Shown piece after piece: positions 1-8,301 of a DNA stretch of 64,000 nucleotides (the stretch's first letter is position 1; each line of letters opens with the position of its first letter). Where the stretch lies: positions 838,501 through 902,500 of the forward strand of contig NZ_CP021434.1 in NCBI RefSeq assembly GCF_002162355.1, read 5' to 3'. The stretch is from Tumebacillus avium (GTDB lineage Bacteria; Bacillota; Bacilli; Tumebacillales; Tumebacillaceae). The notes beneath the pieces were generated by a model that had not been told where the DNA came from, searched no databases, and saw nothing but the letters and a program-made list of their open reading frames with translations. Both the position numbers and the translations under genes were made by a program.

Positions 1-1
1 G

Positions 2-172
2 CAGGCGACGGGGACGACGCTTTTGGCGATTCTGTTCTTCGGCGTCTCCGGCATGGTCGGCTCGTGGCTTGGCGGCTGGATCTTCGACTGGCTGGGCGGG
101 CCTGCGCTGTATGGCGTGATGGCAGCGCTGTCCTTTTGCGGACTGCTGTATGCGGCGGTCACGCGCAAATAA
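2..172 (+). CDS. MFS transporter, C-terminal end (partial)
   Basis: Only the last 56 codons are in the window; the gene enters from the left edge. The reading frame beginning at base 2 gives two hydrophobic stretches separated by a short GGWIFDWLGG segment, ending in VTRK and a TAA stop. Two final membrane helices with a glycine-rich loop containing Trp-Leu-Gly-Gly fit the last two helices of a major facilitator superfamily permease. The substrate cannot be told from this fragment. A bidirectional hairpin terminator follows directly and is shared with the convergent nuclease gene. Confidence 0.6.
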   Translation, partial: QATGTTLLAILFFGVSGMVGSWLGGWIFDWLGGPALYGVMAALSFCGLLYAAVTRK

Positions 173-178
173 AAAAGA

Positions 179-210
179 GCCGACATCTACTCGCTTAGAT
201 GTCGGCTTTT
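179..210. terminator. Bidirectional intrinsic terminator
   Basis: An 11-bp perfect stem (GCCGACATCTA and its complement) with a six-base loop, preceded by A residues and followed by TTTT. It lies between the MFS gene end and the convergent nuclease gene, whose TAA stop is at the edge of the loop. Confidence 0.85.
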
Positions 211-2030
211 ATATTGACGATTTCCGCCAGCGCCCGTTCCAGATACTCGTTGACATGCTCATTTTCCGTGCCCGGCGTCATGACGATCAGTTTGACATGG
301 TAGTCTTCGTATTCTTCGACCAAGTCCCTGATCTGGCGCGGGTACATCGCCCAGACTTCATGCACCGGGCGCGTCCGTTCGATCAGGCGCCGGTCGCCGC
401 CGTCGGTCAGGAGATGGGTCGATGCCGAATCCCGGAAATACGAAATGATCTGCCCTGTCGTATACGGCGTCGGATAGCCGGACGGATTCCAGAACTTGTT
501 GCGCCCTGCATTCGGACGGTACTTAAACTCCAAAATCAGCGAACCGGCATACACGTCCTTGTGGTAGACATCGATCCGGCCGTCCGGCTTGTTGTGCGCC
601 GAAGCCAGCATGTGCAAAGGATGCTCGTTCGGATCGGGGTGCGGCTTGTGCGGAATGCGCGCATTAAACACATGATGCAGCCGCACATCGCCTTTTTGCA
701 ACACGATCTTCGTCCCGTCCGGCAGCATCGGGATCAAGATCCGGCTGCCTTGGAAATCCTGATCGAACACCCAGCCCGCGGCCGGTTCGTAGCCGAGGTT
801 GTCGATCAGGTATCGGGTCACCTTGAGGTAACACCACATCTCATACATCAGATCGCTTTTCTTCCACTGGTAGGCGTAGATCGTGTCGAGGCTGACTTCG
901 TACGTTTCCGACTTCAGCTCGCGGTAGAGCTGATAAAACGTGCGGTAGCGCGGATCGAGCGTCAGCACCGGCGTCACTGCGGTCGGGAGCTGGGCCGGCA
1001 CCTCGCCGTACCACTCTGCCGACTCCAGCAATCGGAGTCCGCTGCGCATCTGGGCGATCTTCGTTTCGAATTGGACGATGCCTTCTGCGACCTGCTTTTT
1101 GGCGCGGATGTAGGCGTTCATCTTCCACTTGCCGCCCGTGCGGCCTTCGTTGTCTTCGTCGCGGTAGTGGCTGACTTCCTCCAGCAGCGCCGCCCGGTAG
1201 CGGGCAAACGAGTCGGCGATCTCTTCAAGATAGCGGGCGACCAGAAGGCAGATGTGCTTCACCCAGTGGTTTTCCGGCAGGCGGTAGTTCAGCTCGCGGA
1301 CCGGCGTTTTGAGATCGCGCCGCTCCGGGTGGGTCAGCTTGGCCCGGACCGATTTTTCATCGATTGCCTTTGCCCGTTCCGGCGGGACGAGCTGGTAGTT
1401 CTTTTCGATCCGGTAGTTCGCCCGCTTCTTCACATCCTGCAGCGCCCCAAGCAAAGCCTGGTAACGATTGCGGATCACCACAAAGCGGAACAACTGCTCC
1501 GGCGGCAGATGCTTCAGAAACGGGTCGCCTGCGCCCAGATTGCGGCGGATCAGATCTTGCGCCAGACCGCGCATCTCCGCCTCCAACTCGTCGCGCATCA
1601 CTTCCCATTCGGTGAACTTCAGCTCTTTGGGGATGATCATGATCATCGAATGGTAGGTCTGCCCAAACGCCTCGACCCGGATGCGGTAGCCGCCCGGAAT
1701 CAGCGGGTAGAAGTCGGTCTCTTCGGTGATCACCTTGTACAGCAGTACCTTTTCCTCATCCGGACGCAGAAACAGCGCGCGATGCTCGTCCATCTCAAAG
1801 CCAACCCGCATATCCGAGACATCAAAAAAATCGATATACAGCCGCGCCTGCGGATCGTTGCAGGAAAACGTCACCTCCAGATCAAGGTTCTCCATGACCT
1901 TGGGCGCGTCATCAAAATCCTGATGCGGGGTGGTGAAAAAGTTCTCCACCGCCACTTCGCCCACCTGTTGAGCCTTGCGATCCCATTGGTGGAACACCAG
2001 GCGAAACGGCAGATTAGAGTGTGTAGCCAT
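195..2030 (-). CDS. DUF2357/PD-(D/E)XK-like nuclease, McrC-like partner
   Basis: 611 residues. The N-terminal half has the beta-rich character of DUF2357 proteins. Near residues 470-500 there is a GRIDVYHKD stretch followed by LILEFKYRP, the D...ExK arrangement of a PD-(D/E)XK nuclease fold. Such proteins are the nuclease partners of McrB-like AAA+ motors in type IV (modification-dependent) restriction. The gene's start overlaps the end of the AAA+ gene by 17 bases, implying translational coupling and a shared complex. It is the last gene of a three-gene minus-strand operon. The family assignment is from motifs by eye; DNA cleavage and modified-DNA dependence are inferred. An anti-phage role is the expected one. 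Confidence 0.8.
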   Translation of the reverse strand: MATHSNLPFRLVFHQWDRKAQQVGEVAVENFFTTPHQDFDDAPKVMENLDLEVTFSCNDPQARLYIDFFDVSDMRVGFEMDEHRALFLRPDEEKVLLYKVITEETDFYPLIPGGYRIRVEAFGQTYHSMIMIIPKELKFTEWEVMRDELEAEMRGLAQDLIRRNLGAGDPFLKHLPPEQLFRFVVIRNRYQALLGALQDVKKRANYRIEKNYQLVPPERAKAIDEKSVRAKLTHPERRDLKTPVRELNYRLPENHWVKHICLLVARYLEEIADSFARYRAALLEEVSHYRDEDNEGRTGGKWKMNAYIRAKKQVAEGIVQFETKIAQMRSGLRLLESAEWYGEVPAQLPTAVTPVLTLDPRYRTFYQLYRELKSETYEVSLDTIYAYQWKKSDLMYEMWCYLKVTRYLIDNLGYEPAAGWVFDQDFQGSRILIPMLPDGTKIVLQKGDVRLHHVFNARIPHKPHPDPNEHPLHMLASAHNKPDGRIDVYHKDVYAGSLILEFKYRPNAGRNKFWNPSGYPTPYTTGQIISYFRDSASTHLLTDGGDRRLIERTRPVHEVWAMYPRQIRDLVEEYEDYHVKLIVMTPGTENEHVNEYLERALAEIVNIKADI

Positions 2031-4005
2031 TCAACTTCAGCTCTCTCCCTTTTTGTCGTAACACCTTGCGCGCTTCCGTGAAGTGGGACAGGTTGGCATT
2101 TTGATCGAACAGCTTAAGCAGTTGGCTGTTCTCCAGTTCGTTCGCTTTTTCATCATACAGGCCGATCAGCGGGTTCAGGAGTTCTGCCGGCCCGCGCAGC
2201 TTGGTCATGATCCGCTGCACGATCTGCAGGTCAAACGCTTCCGGGCGGGTCAGCGCCTGGCGCTGCGGCAGATGTTTCAGGTAGTTGTCGATCTGGCGGA
2301 CGATCCGCGGCCCAAAGCCCTGTCCGCGCGTCTGTTCGAGCAATTGGTGCAGCTCCCAGAAGAACGCCGTCTCCTCCGAGGTGAGCATCAAGGCATCCGA
2401 GCCGGTTTTGATGTTGCGGAAGTCTTTCAGCGTCCATTCCCGGTCGTTGCGCTTCGAGCTGACCTCGCGCACTTCCAGCAGTTGCTGGAACGGCAGCACC
2501 TCCAGCGTGATCACATTGGCGCGGTCTAAGACCTTATCGGAAAAATGGTAGGTCGATTCGTCGATGTTGACCGTGCCGACAAACATCACGTTGTCCCCGA
2601 TCGTCACTTCCGGCGGGTATTCTTTGGAGTTGTACAGGCGCTGCGCTTCGTTGTACAACTGGAGCTTGCGGCGACCCGGTGAAGCTTCCAGCACCGAGAG
2701 GAATTTGGAAAAATAATGTTCGACGCGCGAGAGGTTCATCTCGTCGAACGCCACCACATACAGCTTGTCCCGGTTTTTCTCATCCTCGGCCGTCACCAAG
2801 GTGTCGATCAAGCGCGAGTCGCCGGGGCGGTACACATTGTGGATCGAGTCGACATAGCCGATCAGATCGGCATCGTCTGTCCACGACGGGCTGACCGGGA
2901 TGATGCGCAGCTGTTCCGGGTCGAGTCCCAGCGCCTGCCCGTAGACTTCGACCAGCCGCGATTTCCCTGTGCCGGACATCCCGGCCAGGATGACCAGCGT
3001 CGACGATTTCATCGCCGTGTGGAAGTTGATCAGGTCACGCTCCGAGTACAGCAAGCCGCGGTTGGTCGCCGTTTTGATGAAATCATTGATAAACTGCTCC
3101 TCGCCTGCACTTCCCGCATTGGCTTCCCCTTTCGCCGCTTCCTCACTGCGCACAGCAGGTGCGGGGCTGACCGGCTGGACTTTCTCCTCAGCCTTGAGCG
3201 GCTGCTCCGCTTCCGCTGCCGGTTCTTCCGCCTGAATGGGCTCCAAAGCGTTGTCCCGGGTCAGCGCCGGAGCATCCAGCAAAGCGGACTCCATCTTTTG
3301 ATAGATGTCGCTGCCCACAAACAAAATCTCCTGCGATGGATTCAGAATCGAATCTTCAAACCACTCTTCATTAAAATAGGTCACGCGCAGTTCCTCAAAA
3401 ATGAACGAAAAGCCGCCAAATGCATAACGGTGGCGGTCAAACAGGCCGACCAGCTTAAAGTTGCTTTCCTCGTCCATCCAGATCACAAAAGGCGGCGTGT
3501 CGGCCGTCTCTGTCGAGACCCCGTCCACGCGGCCGACGAATTTGTCATCCCAGAGCTTTTGCATAAAATCCTCAAAGCTCGCCGGCCCGTTATCCGTCTC
3601 TGCGCTGAAGATCGGCACCGGCGTGTAGACGCTTTGTTCTGTAAATCCATCCGGCTTGCGCACATAGCGCACATCGGCAATCTTGTAATTGTCGCCGCTG
3701 CGCCGGGCTTTAAAGACCAGCAGTTTGTCATCAAACCAATCGTACGCATTGTCACACCGTCGTTCCTGATGCGAATAGGCCATCACATCGACATCTTCAA
3801 ACCCCAATGGCTCAATGTCTGAAGAGTATCCGGCAAATAGAGACGTGTTGGGGAAATTGTCCGGCGGGTGGGAAATGAGTTTGATATTAAACTGCACTGC
3901 TTCTTGATTGTTGATAAAAATACAACGGGGCTTGGCGATCTTTTCCCGCACATAGTCATCTGTGGCCAGCATCCCGACCAGGTCTACCTCATACTTTTTA
4001 TACAT
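2014..4005 (-). CDS. McrB-like AAA+ ATPase/GTPase
   Basis: 663 residues. An N-terminal region of about 230 residues with no motif I recognise is followed by an acidic, proline- and alanine-rich linker (about residues 255-300) and a C-terminal AAA+ module. Walker A is GMSGTGKS (about residue 340), Walker B is VVAFDEMNL, and the sensor-type stretch GTVNIDEST replaces the MNTADRS signature of classical McrB; the arginine-containing VLDRAN follows. This is the motor/specificity subunit of McrBC-type systems. The unrecognised N-terminus would be the target-sensing domain. It lies 11 bases after the coiled-coil gene and overlaps the nuclease gene. Whether it uses GTP or ATP cannot be told from sequence. 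Confidence 0.85.
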   Translation of the reverse strand: MYKKYEVDLVGMLATDDYVREKIAKPRCIFINNQEAVQFNIKLISHPPDNFPNTSLFAGYSSDIEPLGFEDVDVMAYSHQERRCDNAYDWFDDKLLVFKARRSGDNYKIADVRYVRKPDGFTEQSVYTPVPIFSAETDNGPASFEDFMQKLWDDKFVGRVDGVSTETADTPPFVIWMDEESNFKLVGLFDRHRYAFGGFSFIFEELRVTYFNEEWFEDSILNPSQEILFVGSDIYQKMESALLDAPALTRDNALEPIQAEEPAAEAEQPLKAEEKVQPVSPAPAVRSEEAAKGEANAGSAGEEQFINDFIKTATNRGLLYSERDLINFHTAMKSSTLVILAGMSGTGKSRLVEVYGQALGLDPEQLRIIPVSPSWTDDADLIGYVDSIHNVYRPGDSRLIDTLVTAEDEKNRDKLYVVAFDEMNLSRVEHYFSKFLSVLEASPGRRKLQLYNEAQRLYNSKEYPPEVTIGDNVMFVGTVNIDESTYHFSDKVLDRANVITLEVLPFQQLLEVREVSSKRNDREWTLKDFRNIKTGSDALMLTSEETAFFWELHQLLEQTRGQGFGPRIVRQIDNYLKHLPQRQALTRPEAFDLQIVQRIMTKLRGPAELLNPLIGLYDEKANELENSQLLKLFDQNANLSHFTEARKVLRQKGRELKLNGYTL

Positions 4006-4016
4006 AGCTGCACCTC

Positions 4017-5117
4017 TTACAGTTGTTTTTTCAATTCGATAATATCTCTCATCTCGCGCAACTTGTCTTTCGGGACCAGACTGCGCACCAGGCGCTGTTC
4101 GGTCATGCGCAAGTCATTGCTCAACATCCACACCTGCTGCGCCCGCTCCAGCAGTCCGTCCCCGATCTGCCGTTGCAGATCACTCGGTGTGACATAGGCG
4201 AGGTCATATGCGTTCGACTGCAGCCGGCCGGCCCACTCCGCATCGCTCACGATCACAATCGGAGTACGGTCGGTGCGCGGGGCTGCAGGTGCCGGATCGA
4301 GTTGGATCGGTGCCCGTTTCGGTTCGGGTGGCGGCGTTGTCGCGGCGGCATTGTTGATCGTCTGTCCCTGCTGTTCTTTCGATTGACGCAGCGCGTTTTC
4401 CAGTTCGATGATCTTCAGAGCTTGTGCGGCGATCTTGTCTTTCTTTTCCGCCGCCTCGCGTTTTGCCGCGTCGCGCTCTGTGGTCAGCGCCCGCCTTTCC
4501 TGCTCCACGCGCTGCAAGTCGGCTTTGGCCTGTTTCAGCTCCTGTTTGAGCTGGGAGTTTTCGCTCTGCAGATTCGCACGCTGTTTGTCCCATTCTTTGC
4601 GGTCTTTTTCGCGGTTTTCCTTCAGATCCTGGAGCTTCTTCTCCATCCGCCGCAGTTTCCCCGCGTCCTCTTGCGCTTCCGGCTCGGTCTCCCGATTTTC
4701 CGTTTCGACAGCAGGCTCGGCCTCTTCGGCTTGCATGGGTGACTGTGCCTGGTAACGCTCCCAGAGATCGAGGCCTTTGATCCGCACGATCTCGTCTTCA
4801 CTGGCAAACATATGGCAGACAATCAGCGGAACATCGTAGACACTCTGTTCCTCAATCGCATCCATCACTTCCTCGACAGACAGATGGGTATAATCCACTT
4901 CAAACTTCTCGTCCTCGCCGATCTTGTTCAAGCAAAACTTAACATGCCTTAGATTATTTGGCTGCAGCAACTGCGAAATCATCGCGGCTCGCGGCGGTTT
5001 GCCTTTGCCTTTGCGATACCCTTTCAGTTGCACGAGAGGGAAGTCGCAAAACTCACGTAGATTTTCATCTTTTACCGCATCCAGTACCTCTCTCCATAAC
5101 GCCTTTGGGATGTCCAA
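4017..5117 (-). CDS. Coiled-coil protein, first gene of McrBC-like operon
   Basis: 366 residues with a TTG start preceded by AAAGGGG at 9 bases. Residues 1-130 are a compact N-terminal region. Residues about 150-250 are a long heptad-rich, charged coiled coil (many Lys, Glu, Gln, Arg), then a proline/alanine linker, and a C-terminal 90-residue segment starting near TPIVIVSDAEW. No catalytic motif is visible. It is the promoter-proximal gene of the operon, 11 bases from the AAA+ gene, so it is probably part of the same defence system, as a scaffold, sensor or regulator. Coiled-coil partners are known from some McrBC relatives (the CoCoNuT group), but I cannot place this protein in that family. 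Confidence 0.7.
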   Translation of the reverse strand: MDIPKALWREVLDAVKDENLREFCDFPLVQLKGYRKGKGKPPRAAMISQLLQPNNLRHVKFCLNKIGEDEKFEVDYTHLSVEEVMDAIEEQSVYDVPLIVCHMFASEDEIVRIKGLDLWERYQAQSPMQAEEAEPAVETENRETEPEAQEDAGKLRRMEKKLQDLKENREKDRKEWDKQRANLQSENSQLKQELKQAKADLQRVEQERRALTTERDAAKREAAEKKDKIAAQALKIIELENALRQSKEQQGQTINNAAATTPPPEPKRAPIQLDPAPAAPRTDRTPIVIVSDAEWAGRLQSNAYDLAYVTPSDLQRQIGDGLLERAQQVWMLSNDLRMTEQRLVRSLVPKDKLREMRDIIELKKQL

Positions 5118-5178
5118 CTGCGAATTCCCCTTTCTATCAATGTTTGCCTATACTAAGAGTACCACTTTCTTCAGCCAC

Positions 5179-5202
5179 AAAAAAGGAGCCGCAACGGCTC
5201 CT
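5179..5202 (-). terminator. Terminator of the pirin gene
   Basis: Eight-base stem AGGAGCCG/CGGCTCCT with a three-base loop; read on the minus strand it is followed by a T run. It sits just after the pirin stop codon. Confidence 0.8.
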
Positions 5203-5209
5203 GCTGTCC

Positions 5210-6049
5210 TTATTTCCCAAATTTCCCGGCGTAGAAATCATCAAACGCCTGCTTGATCTCTTCCCGCGTGTTCATCACAAACGGCCCGTGCTGTACGACC
5301 GGCTCACGCACCGGTTCCCCGGCGTAGAGCAAAACTCGCAAAGAGCTTGTCGCGGTGACGACGATCTCACTGTCGCCCGCCTCGGCACGGTCCAGCCAGA
5401 GCACCTGATTTTTCACGCCGCGCGTCTTGTCTTTGCCGAACTGCCCTTCGCCTTCCAGCACGTAGAAAAATCCATTGTAGCTGCCCGGCAGGTCCTGCGT
5501 GACCGACGCGCCCGGCTCCAAAAACAGCTCGACCATCGTCACCGGCACATGGTTGAGCGTCTCAGCTGCAACCCCTTTTGACGAACCGGAGAAAACGCGG
5601 ACTTTTGCGCCCGGCTCTTCGCGCAAAGGCATGTTGGCCGACTTGAGATCCTGATAGCGCGGATCGGTCAATTTCTTGGTGCTCGGCAGGTTCACCCACA
5701 GCTGCAGGCTGTGCACCGTTTCGCCTGGCAGCGGATCTTCGGAGTGCAGCACGCCGCGCCCCGCCGTCATCCACTGCACGTCGCCCGGTTTGAGAATGCC
5801 GAGTCCGCCGTTGTTGTCTTCGTGTTTCAGCTTGCCTTCGATGACATAGGTCACCGTCTCCAGTCCCCGATGGGGGTGGAAATCAAACGTGCCCTGCTGA
5901 AACCAGTCTTCCATCATGATCAAAAACGGATCAAAATCCGCCCAGCGTCCCGGCTCCAGCACCTGTCCAACGCGCAGGTGCGGTCCGCCGCCCGCTCGGG
6001 TGATGACATCATATACTTCGCGAATGCCGCGCTGTGTAACCTGTTCCAA
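5210..6049 (-). CDS. Pirin family cupin protein
   Basis: About 279 residues, the usual pirin length. The N-terminal cupin carries the metal-binding HPHRG motif followed by ETVTYVIEG and the second histidine/glutamate in GVLHSE, matching pirin-type Fe(II) or quercetin-dioxygenase-like sites; a second, degenerate cupin follows. Bacterial pirins act as quercetinases or as redox-responsive regulators; which one applies here cannot be read. Start choice: a GTG at 6058 directly abuts the AAGGAG ribosome site, so the TTG at 6049, 8 bases after that site, is more likely. The gene is monocistronic and divergent from the VOC gene, sharing a 50-base promoter region. Confidence 0.88.
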   Translation of the reverse strand: MEQVTQRGIREVYDVITRAGGGPHLRVGQVLEPGRWADFDPFLIMMEDWFQQGTFDFHPHRGLETVTYVIEGKLKHEDNNGGLGILKPGDVQWMTAGRGVLHSEDPLPGETVHSLQLWVNLPSTKKLTDPRYQDLKSANMPLREEPGAKVRVFSGSSKGVAAETLNHVPVTMVELFLEPGASVTQDLPGSYNGFFYVLEGEGQFGKDKTRGVKNQVLWLDRAEAGDSEIVVTATSSLRVLLYAGEPVREPVVQHGPFVMNTREEIKQAFDDFYAGKFGK

Positions 6050-6102
6050 GATGACCACTCCTTTATGGTAAAATATACCCGAAAAAGAAGGAGGGTATCA
6101 AG

Positions 6103-6462
6103 TTGGCACAGAAAACGAAGTTCAAAGGAGCCATTCCGCTGATCATGGTGGAAGATCTCGACGCGGCGATGACGTTCTACACCGAGAAGCTTGGCTTCAA
6201 TGTGGCGTTTGTCTCCGAATGGGAATACAACGGCGTCGAGCGTGACGGCGTACAGCTGCACCTTGGCAAAGACAAGGCAAATCCGGTCACCCCCCACGGT
6301 GTCCACCTGTACTTCCACGTGGAAAGCGTGGACGCACTGCGCGAAGAATTTCTCGCCTCGGGCGCGATCACCGAAGAGGTCAAAGTGGTCGACCAGCCCT
6401 ACGGAAACCGCGAGCTGTATGTCAGCGACCCGTTTGGCTACCAGATCGGTTTTTACGAATAA
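6103..6462 (+). CDS. VOC (glyoxalase/bleomycin-resistance) family protein
   Basis: 119 residues beginning with TTG, 8 bases after AAGGAGG. The sequence shows one full VOC unit: an opening IPLIMVEDLDAAMTFYTEKLGF, a middle GVHLYFHVESVDALREEF, and the closing YGNRELYVSDPFGYQIGFYE. Candidate metal ligands are a histidine in the central strands and the glutamate in the C-terminal RELY segment. Members include fosfomycin and bleomycin resistance proteins, glyoxalase I and dioxygenases; the substrate is unknown. It stands alone, followed by a terminator. Confidence 0.85.
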   Translation: MAQKTKFKGAIPLIMVEDLDAAMTFYTEKLGFNVAFVSEWEYNGVERDGVQLHLGKDKANPVTPHGVHLYFHVESVDALREEFLASGAITEEVKVVDQPYGNRELYVSDPFGYQIGFYE

Positions 6463-6472
6463 GAAAATAAGA

Positions 6473-6515
6473 AAAACACCACAGTGGCAGGCGAACTGCT
6501 CCCGTGGTGTTTTTT
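6473..6515. terminator. Bidirectional terminator between VOC and FTR1 genes
   Basis: Stem AAACACCAC paired with GTGGTGTTT around a 21-base loop, flanked by A and T runs on either side. It serves both convergent genes. Confidence 0.8.
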
Positions 6516-6521
6516 ATATGC

Positions 6522-8285
6522 TTATGCCGTTGCGCTTTGCTTCATCTGCGCATTCTTGCGCTCGGTGCGCACCACGTTCCAAAGGACGACCAGCAAGACG
6601 ACCAGCTGCGGCACGGTGGTTTCCCACGTGGCGTAGATGCCGAACGACGGCGCTTGAAGCAGCGCGTCCGACAGATGCGACGGCAGCTGTCCCGACACTT
6701 GCAGCGCATGGACGCTGACGCCGATGAACTTAAAGGCGAGGTAGTAGAGCAGCAGACCCGCGACGAGGAAGAACGGACGGATCGGAATCCGCGCGCTCAG
6801 CTTGAGGATCGCAAACGCGATCACCGCCAGCAGGACCAGCGCGCCGCCGATGCCGATCAACAGCTGCGACATGGCAATGCTTGGCGCCATGCCGAGGTAG
6901 AAGATGATCGTCTCCGCCCCTTCACGCAGCACGGCCAGACCTGCCGTCGCCGCCAGCGACCACAAAGCCCCTTTCGCCAGCACGTTCCCCAGCGTTTTTT
7001 CAATAAATTGGTTCCAGACCTTGAGGCTCGACTTGCTGTGCAGCCATGCACCGACAGTCAGCATGAAGACGACGGCGATGATGCCGGTGTAGCCTTCGAT
7101 CAGCTCGCGGGAGCTGCCCGCTGTCGCTTGCGACAAGACGAGGCTCAGCACGACCGCCAGCACGCCGGACAGCACGATGCCCGCACCGGCGCCCGACCAG
7201 ACCCACTTGCGCTTGTCGGCGTTGCCGCTTTTATTCAGGAATGCAAGCAGGGCGGTGATGACGAGGATCGCTTCCAAGCCTTCGCGGAACAGGATCAGCC
7301 CGGCATCCCACGCCGTGTACGACGCCGCTTCCGCATACGGCTCCAGCTCGGTCTGCAAGTCGCGGATCATCGCGTCCGCCTTGGCCAGATCGGGCGGCGA
7401 TGAGAGCAACAGGCTCGGCACGGAGGTCATTTTCGTTTCGATCCGCGCGTACGCTTCCGGCGAACGGGTCAGAACTTGCCCTTCGACAGACGGCCAGGCG
7501 GTGATGATCTCATCCAGCTTCGCCGCCGCGTCTGCTGCGCGCTCCTCCTGCACATCGGTCAACGCGCCGCTGAGCAGTTGCTGCAGGTCGGCGATCGAAC
7601 GGGTCTCCCCAGCTGCTGCGTCATCCGCCTGCACGTTGCCGGCGATGTAATCTTCGAGCAGCTTGATCACTTCGTTCAAGCTCGCCTTGGCTTTTTCCGC
7701 ATTGGGCGGTTCGGTGTTCAGCGCGATGCGCGCGCCGCTGATCTTCGTTTCCACTTTGCCGTACAGCCCGGCGTTTTCCTTGCGCAGCGGGCCTTCCGCT
7801 TTCGCCCAGCCGCTGATAAACGAGCTGTACGCCGCCTTCGCCGCTGCAAAGTCGCCCGCTTCCGTGGCGGACAACGCTTGGTTGAGGTGCGGCAACAGCG
7901 CCTTTACATTTTCCTTGGCGCTCGCCCCGCCTTGTTCCGTTTCGTGGGACGTGACGTATTCGTCGACCGCTTTGGCCAGCGCGGAGACCGCTTTGTAGGC
8001 GGCATCGCGTTCAAACGGCGTTTTACCCGCCGCCGTTTCGGCTGCGCTCAGCGCGTCGCTGACCGCTTCGCCTTGTGCAGACGAGTCTTTCGCGTCCGCC
8101 CAAAGCGTCTTCATCTCAGCCAGATCCGCTTTTGTGCGGTCCCAGTCATCGCCGCCCGCATTGACCAGCGCGTCGCTGGCCAGCGCGATCAGCTGGTTGT
8201 CCTGCGGGGTCGCCGCATACGTTGCGGTCGCGGTGAAGAGCAGCAGGCAGATCAGTAGAGAAGAAAGCAATGATTTCAAATTCAT
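6522..8285 (-). CDS. efeU: FTR1/EfeU-type iron permease with N-terminal extracellular domain
   Basis: 587 residues from the ATG at 8285. A signal peptide is followed by about 300 residues of alanine-rich helical repeats resembling the helical domains of EfeO-like proteins, then a seven-helix permease. The permease has the two ferric-binding motifs of the FTR1 family, REGLEAIL and REGAETIIFY. The protein imports iron across the membrane using EfeO for capture and EfeB for oxidation or haem handling. It is last in the efeO-efeB-efeU operon, 16 bases after efeB. Compared with E. coli EfeU (about 276 residues) it is double length because of the fused helical domain, as in the Bacillus YwbL type. 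Confidence 0.9.
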   Translation of the reverse strand: MNLKSLLSSLLICLLLFTATATYAATPQDNQLIALASDALVNAGGDDWDRTKADLAEMKTLWADAKDSSAQGEAVSDALSAAETAAGKTPFERDAAYKAVSALAKAVDEYVTSHETEQGGASAKENVKALLPHLNQALSATEAGDFAAAKAAYSSFISGWAKAEGPLRKENAGLYGKVETKISGARIALNTEPPNAEKAKASLNEVIKLLEDYIAGNVQADDAAAGETRSIADLQQLLSGALTDVQEERAADAAAKLDEIITAWPSVEGQVLTRSPEAYARIETKMTSVPSLLLSSPPDLAKADAMIRDLQTELEPYAEAASYTAWDAGLILFREGLEAILVITALLAFLNKSGNADKRKWVWSGAGAGIVLSGVLAVVLSLVLSQATAGSSRELIEGYTGIIAVVFMLTVGAWLHSKSSLKVWNQFIEKTLGNVLAKGALWSLAATAGLAVLREGAETIIFYLGMAPSIAMSQLLIGIGGALVLLAVIAFAILKLSARIPIRPFFLVAGLLLYYLAFKFIGVSVHALQVSGQLPSHLSDALLQAPSFGIYATWETTVPQLVVLLVVLWNVVRTERKNAQMKQSATA

Positions 8286-8301
8286 GTCCGCTCGCCCCCG
8301 T

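Noticed and set aside
150-2081. 643-codon plus-strand frame over the nuclease gene
   Set aside because: Shadow of the DUF2357/nuclease gene, which has motifs, coupling and operon context.
5210-6058. GTG at 6058 as the pirin start
   Set aside because: It abuts the AAGGAG site with no spacer; the TTG at 6049 has the proper 8-base spacing.
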